Positions 25,580-28,948 of a DNA stretch of 28,948 bases are shown here, piece after piece. This DNA comes from a bacterium (GTDB lineage: Bacteria > SM23-31 > JAUVVT01): the NCBI GenBank assembly GCA_030616165.1, contig JAUWXV010000018.1, positions 1 through 28,948 on the forward strand, in the 5' to 3' direction. The position numbers and the translations under genes are program-made. The notes beneath the pieces are model-generated. The model saw only the letters and a program-made list of their open reading frames with translations, was not told where the DNA came from and made no database searches. How positions within the stretch are numbered: position 1 is the first letter of the stretch; each line of letters starts with the position of its first letter.

Positions 25580-25992
25580 TTTTTATTTTTTTGTATGGGA
25601 TAAGATAATGCTTTTTCATTTATTAATTAGGATTCGTGTTTATTACATTTAGTTCACCTGACTCCTTCTGGAAAAATTGCGATATTTGGCGAAAAGTGAG
25701 TATTATCAAGAAATATGTTGAAATAAAAGAAGATTATTTTGTTTTTATAATAGATTGAATGGCAAAAGGTGGATTCCCGCTTTCGCGGGAATGACAAATA
25801 AATGCGGGAATGACAAATAAATGTGGGAATGACAGTTTAGTGTATTGTGGCTCATTTAGTATTATTAATAATGCAGTGATATAAAGACATTATTACAGGC
25901 AATTTTGTGGGAACACCTTCGCCAGCAGAATTTATCAATGACAAATGAGAGGATTGTCCCTACATGGTTGTGGAAGTTATAGGGATTCAATA
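25580..25992. other. Gene-free spacer with tandem 19-bp repeats
   Basis: No gene is visible. A perfect hairpin ATTCCCGC-TTTC-GCGGGAAT lies at 25773-25792 and runs into 2.8 tandem copies of the 19-base unit GCGGGAATGACAAATAAAT (25785-25838). This hairpin wording is common in interspersed repeats of many bacteria. GTCCCTACATGG near 25955 ends in the same CCTAC as the large repeat array. Confidence 0.55.
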
Positions 25993-26098
25993 TATGAGTT
26001 TAATAATAAAAACCGTTAAAACGGTTTAAATATTAAATCGATGTTCCTGTCCCCTGACTGAAGTCAGGGGTTAATAAGCCATAGGCTTATTAATGAAA
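25993..26098. repeat. Three-hairpin module, copy B, upstream of an aldo/keto reductase gene
   Basis: Second copy of the module at 23158-23262, 106 bases, same orientation. Hairpins are AAACCGTT/AACGGTTT (26010-26027), CCCCTGACT/AGTCAGGGG (26051-26070) and TAATAAGCC/GGCTTATTA (26072-26092). It ends 41 bases before the reductase start. The stretches between hairpins differ more than the hairpins do, so the structure is what is kept. Confidence 0.8.
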
Positions 26099-26139
26099 GG
26101 TTTATCAACCCTTATTTAAATTAAAAAAGGGATATTAAT

Positions 26140-27090
26140 ATGAAACGAAGAAAATTTTTAAAGACTATTGCAGCGGCTGGTTTAGCGACACAAATTTCTT
26201 CGGCTGCCTCTCCCCTTTCAGGAAAAGAAAAACAATTAAAGCCGGGTTCTCTGCCAAAGAGGCCTCTCGGGAATACTGGTGAATATCTATCAATCATTGG
26301 GTTGGGAGGTATGGTTTTAAGGGGGGTTGAACAGAGTACAGCAAATCAGATTGTTAAGGATTCTATAGAGGCGGGTGTGAATTATTTTGATGTTGCTCCA
26401 ACATACGGTAATGCCGAGTTAAGATTGGGACCTGCTCTTGAGCCATTTCGGAAGGATGTATTTCTTGCCTGTAAAAGCACCGAACGGACAAGAAGTGAAA
26501 TAACAAATGAGATGGAGAATTCTTTTAAGCGGCTGAGGACCGACTATTTCGACCTTTATCAGCTTCACTCACTAACAACCTTAGAAGATGTGAGAGTGGC
26601 ATTCGGAAAGGATGGGTTAATAAGACTAATCGGGTTTTCAGCACACACAGTTGAAACTGCCATGGAAGCATTAGAGAATTTTGATTTTGATACAATTCTT
26701 TTTCCGGTAAATTTTGCCATGTGGTATAAAGGGAATTTTGGTCCCCAGGTCGTAGAATACGCCAGAAGCAAGGGGGCAGGGGTACTTGCCATAAAATCCA
26801 TGGCTCGTGCGCTTCTGCCAAGAGGAACCAAACGTCTGTTCCCGAATTGCTGGTATGAACCACTATCGGACCCTGAAGAAGCATTACTTGGTCTCAGGTT
26901 CACACTTTCACAACCGGTTACCGCAGCGGTTCCACCGGGCGATGAAAGACTTTATCGAATGGCTCTTAAATTTGCTCCATCGTTTATTCCTCTTTCAGAA
27001 AAAGAAAAAGATGATTTGAAGCGGAAAGCCGTGGATATAAATCCCGTTTTTCAATATCCGTCCAATAGTTACAACATTATTAAAGGGTAA
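26140..27090 (+). CDS. Tat-exported aldo/keto reductase
   Basis: A 316-residue aldo/keto reductase with a Tat-type signal (KRRKFLKTIAAAG at 2-14). The tetrad is visible: Asp and Tyr in NYFDVAPTYGNAE, Lys in FLACKSTERT, and His in FDLYQLHSL. The C-terminal NADP-contact segment is divergent (AAVPPGDERL). Tat export would let it fold and bind its nicotinamide cofactor in the cytoplasm before export; similar exported reductases often sit near sugar-oxidising genes. A moderate ribosome-binding site (AAAAGGG) precedes the ATG. The neighbour in the opposite direction encodes a second exported reductase of the same superfamily. Substrate unknown. Confidence 0.87.
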   Translation: MKRRKFLKTIAAAGLATQISSAASPLSGKEKQLKPGSLPKRPLGNTGEYLSIIGLGGMVLRGVEQSTANQIVKDSIEAGVNYFDVAPTYGNAELRLGPALEPFRKDVFLACKSTERTRSEITNEMENSFKRLRTDYFDLYQLHSLTTLEDVRVAFGKDGLIRLIGFSAHTVETAMEALENFDFDTILFPVNFAMWYKGNFGPQVVEYARSKGAGVLAIKSMARALLPRGTKRLFPNCWYEPLSDPEEALLGLRFTLSQPVTAAVPPGDERLYRMALKFAPSFIPLSEKEKDDLKRKAVDINPVFQYPSNSYNIIKG

Positions 27091-27142
27091 ATTTATCATT
27101 ATTGCGGCAGGAAGGCTTACCTGAATTTAGAGTTTTATGATA

Positions 27143-27161
27143 CCCTCGATAAATCGAAGGG
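27143..27161. terminator. Hairpin between convergent aldo/keto reductase genes
   Basis: CCCTCGAT-AA-ATCGAAGGG forms a stem of eight pairs with one bulged base. It shares the core CGATAAATCG with the REP-like palindromes at 22111-22800 and 28777-28800. Lying between two convergent genes it may serve both as a terminator, although there is no T-run. Confidence 0.4.
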
Positions 27162-27198
27162 ATAATGGTAACTTATATGATTCACACATTGTAAAATT

Positions 27199-28407
27199 TC
27201 AGGCTAATTTTGAATGAGCACGCAGCATTCTTTCCTTAATGTTCAATTTGTTAACACATGGAACCACACAGTGATTACACTCAATACATTTTGAGGCACG
27301 TTCATTAAATGAGAGTGATTTATACGAATCCCTGCCGAGTTCTAATTCGCCATATCCATCAGCATACATCAAAAATCTCATTATGTCGGGAATATTTACA
27401 TTCTCAGGGCAGACGCCTGAACATTCGCCACACATTCTGCAGTATAATTTATCTGTCAATCTCGCAAATTTATCAAGAGTCTTTCTGTCGCTCCAGGAGA
27501 ACTTTGAGCCCATAATACTGAAGTTCTCATCCAACTGCTGAAATGAAGTGATACTTGAAATCGTTGTTGCAATATTTTTATCATTAATGACCCATTTCAA
27601 AGCAGCCTGACATGGATTTAAATCCTCCATCTTATGTCCGGTATATCCTCTTCTCCATGTAATAATGTACGTCCACCATTTCCCCCCCATAACCTTCATT
27701 GCAACAACCGCAATCCCTGCCTTATTTGCCCTTTCTACTGCTTTTATGAGTTTTTCATCGCTCCTGTAATTATATTTCACTGTTAGGAGGTCATAAAACT
27801 TTGAATTTATCATTGCGTCAATAATTTCGGCTTCACTGCTGTGAGCGCTTATTCCGATATATCTTGCTTTTCCCTCTTTTTTTAATTTCTCAAGTGCAGA
27901 CATAATATCTTCATTAACAGCCTGCTCTTTACTCGTGAGATCGTGTGCGAGGAAACAGTCAATATAATCTGTACCAAGTGCTTTAAGACTTTCTTCAGCA
28001 TCATTTACTATTGTCCGCATTGACCTCTGTTTATTTTTTGTAGTTAAGAATACATCCTTTCGTCTCTTTTTGATTACTTTGCCTACCATAATTTCACTGT
28101 TCCCTCCCTTATAACTGCGCGCAGTATCAATATAATTTATCCCCATATCCAATGCCCTCTCAAGGACTGACGGGTCGTTAGTTAACATAGCGCCGAATCC
28201 AACCACCGATGCATTATAATCAATATTTCCCAATTTTCGATACTCAACGTTTTCTTCTTTATTTTTCTTATTCGATTCTTTTTCAATTGAAAAGTTTTTT
28301 ATTATTGTTGTTCGATTCAGCGAATTTAAATAAACTCCCCCACTTAGAGCACCAAAAATACTATTTTTAATAAACTCTCTTCTGCCTATATTTTTTTTTG
28401 CTTTCAT
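27199..28407 (-). CDS. Exported aldo/keto reductase with two C-terminal [4Fe-4S] clusters
   Basis: A 402-residue protein. A Tat-type signal (GRREFIKNSIFG near 8-19) is followed by an aldo/keto reductase barrel (about 50-310) with Asp/Tyr in NYIDTARSY, Lys in FLTTKNKQRS and His in CFLAHD. A ferredoxin-like tail has CRMCGECSGVCPENVNIP and CIECNHCVVPCVNKLNI, enough for two [4Fe-4S] clusters. The family with this layout is common in anaerobes and FCB/planctomycete-type genomes; the electron partner is unknown. AAGGTGG lies four bases before the ATG. Fe-S insertion needs the cytoplasm, which fits Tat export. It converges on the other reductase gene. Some relatives lack the signal. Confidence 0.88.
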   Translation of the reverse strand: MKAKKNIGRREFIKNSIFGALSGGVYLNSLNRTTIIKNFSIEKESNKKNKEENVEYRKLGNIDYNASVVGFGAMLTNDPSVLERALDMGINYIDTARSYKGGNSEIMVGKVIKKRRKDVFLTTKNKQRSMRTIVNDAEESLKALGTDYIDCFLAHDLTSKEQAVNEDIMSALEKLKKEGKARYIGISAHSSEAEIIDAMINSKFYDLLTVKYNYRSDEKLIKAVERANKAGIAVVAMKVMGGKWWTYIITWRRGYTGHKMEDLNPCQAALKWVINDKNIATTISSITSFQQLDENFSIMGSKFSWSDRKTLDKFARLTDKLYCRMCGECSGVCPENVNIPDIMRFLMYADGYGELELGRDSYKSLSFNERASKCIECNHCVVPCVNKLNIKERMLRAHSKLA

Positions 28408-28732
28408 AATCCACCTTAAATAGTTTATGTTACAGCGTTATCTATATATGTGAATTTTAATTTTCCAATTTAGTCAAGGATTGTCAGATATAAAAATTAA
28501 AGTGTGGCAATAGTAAAAATGCAGAGTTCCCAAGAATATTTGTAAATCTTTGAATTTTGATTTAAAAATAGTTACAAGTTTAATAACATTGTTATTGAAA
28601 AAAAGTTCCAAAAAAATTTTTAAATCCTGAAATATTTCAAGTCCTTTTGTAAGTTTTACATGAATAATCAAATTTTATTTTTTTACTTATTTCTTTAACA
28701 ATATCATTTCAGTAAATTTTTCACTTTATTCC
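28408..28732. other. AT-rich spacer, nothing recognised
   Basis: These 325 bases upstream of the reductase gene contain the expected promoter region of that gene but no clear boxes. Short minus-strand frames here are low-complexity and have no ribosome-binding sites. Confidence 0.5.
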
Positions 28733-28948
28733 GAAAATAGAATATATTTTAAATTAACATGAATATCTTAATTATCGGGTTCGATAAATCGAACCCCTAC
28801 AAATGTTATCGTTATAATTGTAAGGGCTTGATTTATCAAGCCCTTTATATTAATTTTTGTTAAATCTGCACTTACATAATTAATCAAGAAAATAGAATAT
28901 ATTTTAAATTAACATGAATATCTTAATTATCGGGTTCGATAAATCGAA
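28733..28948. repeat. 155-bp direct repeat, second copy cut by the window end
   Basis: Bases 28733-28793 recur without a difference at 28888-28948, an offset of 155. The repeat begins GAAAATAGAATATATT and includes the palindrome GGGTTCGAT-AA-ATCGAACCC. Because the second copy stops at the window edge its full length is unknown. Confidence 0.85.
28777..28845. repeat. Inverted pair of REP-like palindromes
   Basis: GGGTTCGAT-AA-ATCGAACCC followed by CTAC (28777-28800) faces GTAA followed by GGGCTTGAT-TT-ATCAAGCCC (28820-28843), 19 bases apart. The two palindromes have the same layout, with compensating changes in the arms, and their CTAC/GTAA ends point inward. This is the form of a REP doublet (BIME/REPIN type). 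Confidence 0.6.

Overview
The window is about 29 kb of bacterial DNA, AT-rich overall, with the look of an uncultured anaerobe or facultative anaerobe of the Fibrobacterota-Chlorobi-Bacteroidota (FCB) superphylum or a neighbouring group such as Calditrichota/KSB1. The reasons are exported PQQ-type beta-propellers, a CBM9/DUF5916 outer-membrane protein, Tat-exported oxidoreductases, a sulfatase and many intergenic palindromic repeats. This placement is by gene style only and is not firm. One promoter-like site fits the Bacteroidota pattern loosely and another is a perfect sigma-70 consensus, so promoters do not settle it.

Region 1 (1-12780, all + strand, compact) is one long gene train. It starts inside a membrane-anchored PQQ-type propeller. 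Three redox subunits follow: a NuoE-like protein, a NuoF-like protein with extra ferredoxin domains, and a [2Fe-2S]-plus-GltD/NfnB-like flavoprotein. Together they match the composition of a Stn-type (Sporomusa-type Nfn) electron-bifurcating transhydrogenase. Next come a PQQ-type lipoprotein, a GT4 glycosyltransferase, an ABC ATPase, a large FtsX-type permease and a small DGC-domain metal-binding protein. No hydrogenase, formate dehydrogenase or membrane complex I subunit is present.

Region 2 (about 13000-15340, - strand, visibly richer in G+C) holds a frameshifted remnant of one PQQ-type propeller, an intact secreted PQQ-type propeller and a cysteine-rich membrane protein of unknown function.

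Region 3 (15340-18840) holds a CBM9/DUF5916 outer-membrane protein between two short inverted repeats. A scar follows: a decayed tRNA-Val with its terminator, a 20-base tRNA 3'-end fragment with its terminator, and the C-terminal piece of an IS3-type transposase. This looks like an old integration hot spot.

Region 4 (18970-28407) is a loose set of exported enzymes, each apparently its own transcription unit: a secreted isochorismatase-like hydrolase with a perfect sigma-70 promoter, a Tat-exported sulfatase, a secreted two-domain alpha/beta-hydrolase, and two Tat-exported aldo/keto reductases, one carrying two [4Fe-4S] clusters. They suggest breakdown of sulfated or esterified polymers, but there is no TonB/SusD system or sulfatase maturase here.

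The spaces in region 4 are unusually structured. They contain a tandem array of about 220-bp composite repeats whose palindromes all end in CCTAC (GTAGG on the other strand, like REP elements), a three-hairpin module copied upstream of two exported-enzyme genes, 21-bp palindromic tandem repeats upstream of the sulfatase, and an inverted REP pair inside a 155-bp direct repeat at the window end. No CRISPR array, rRNA or intact tRNA was seen.
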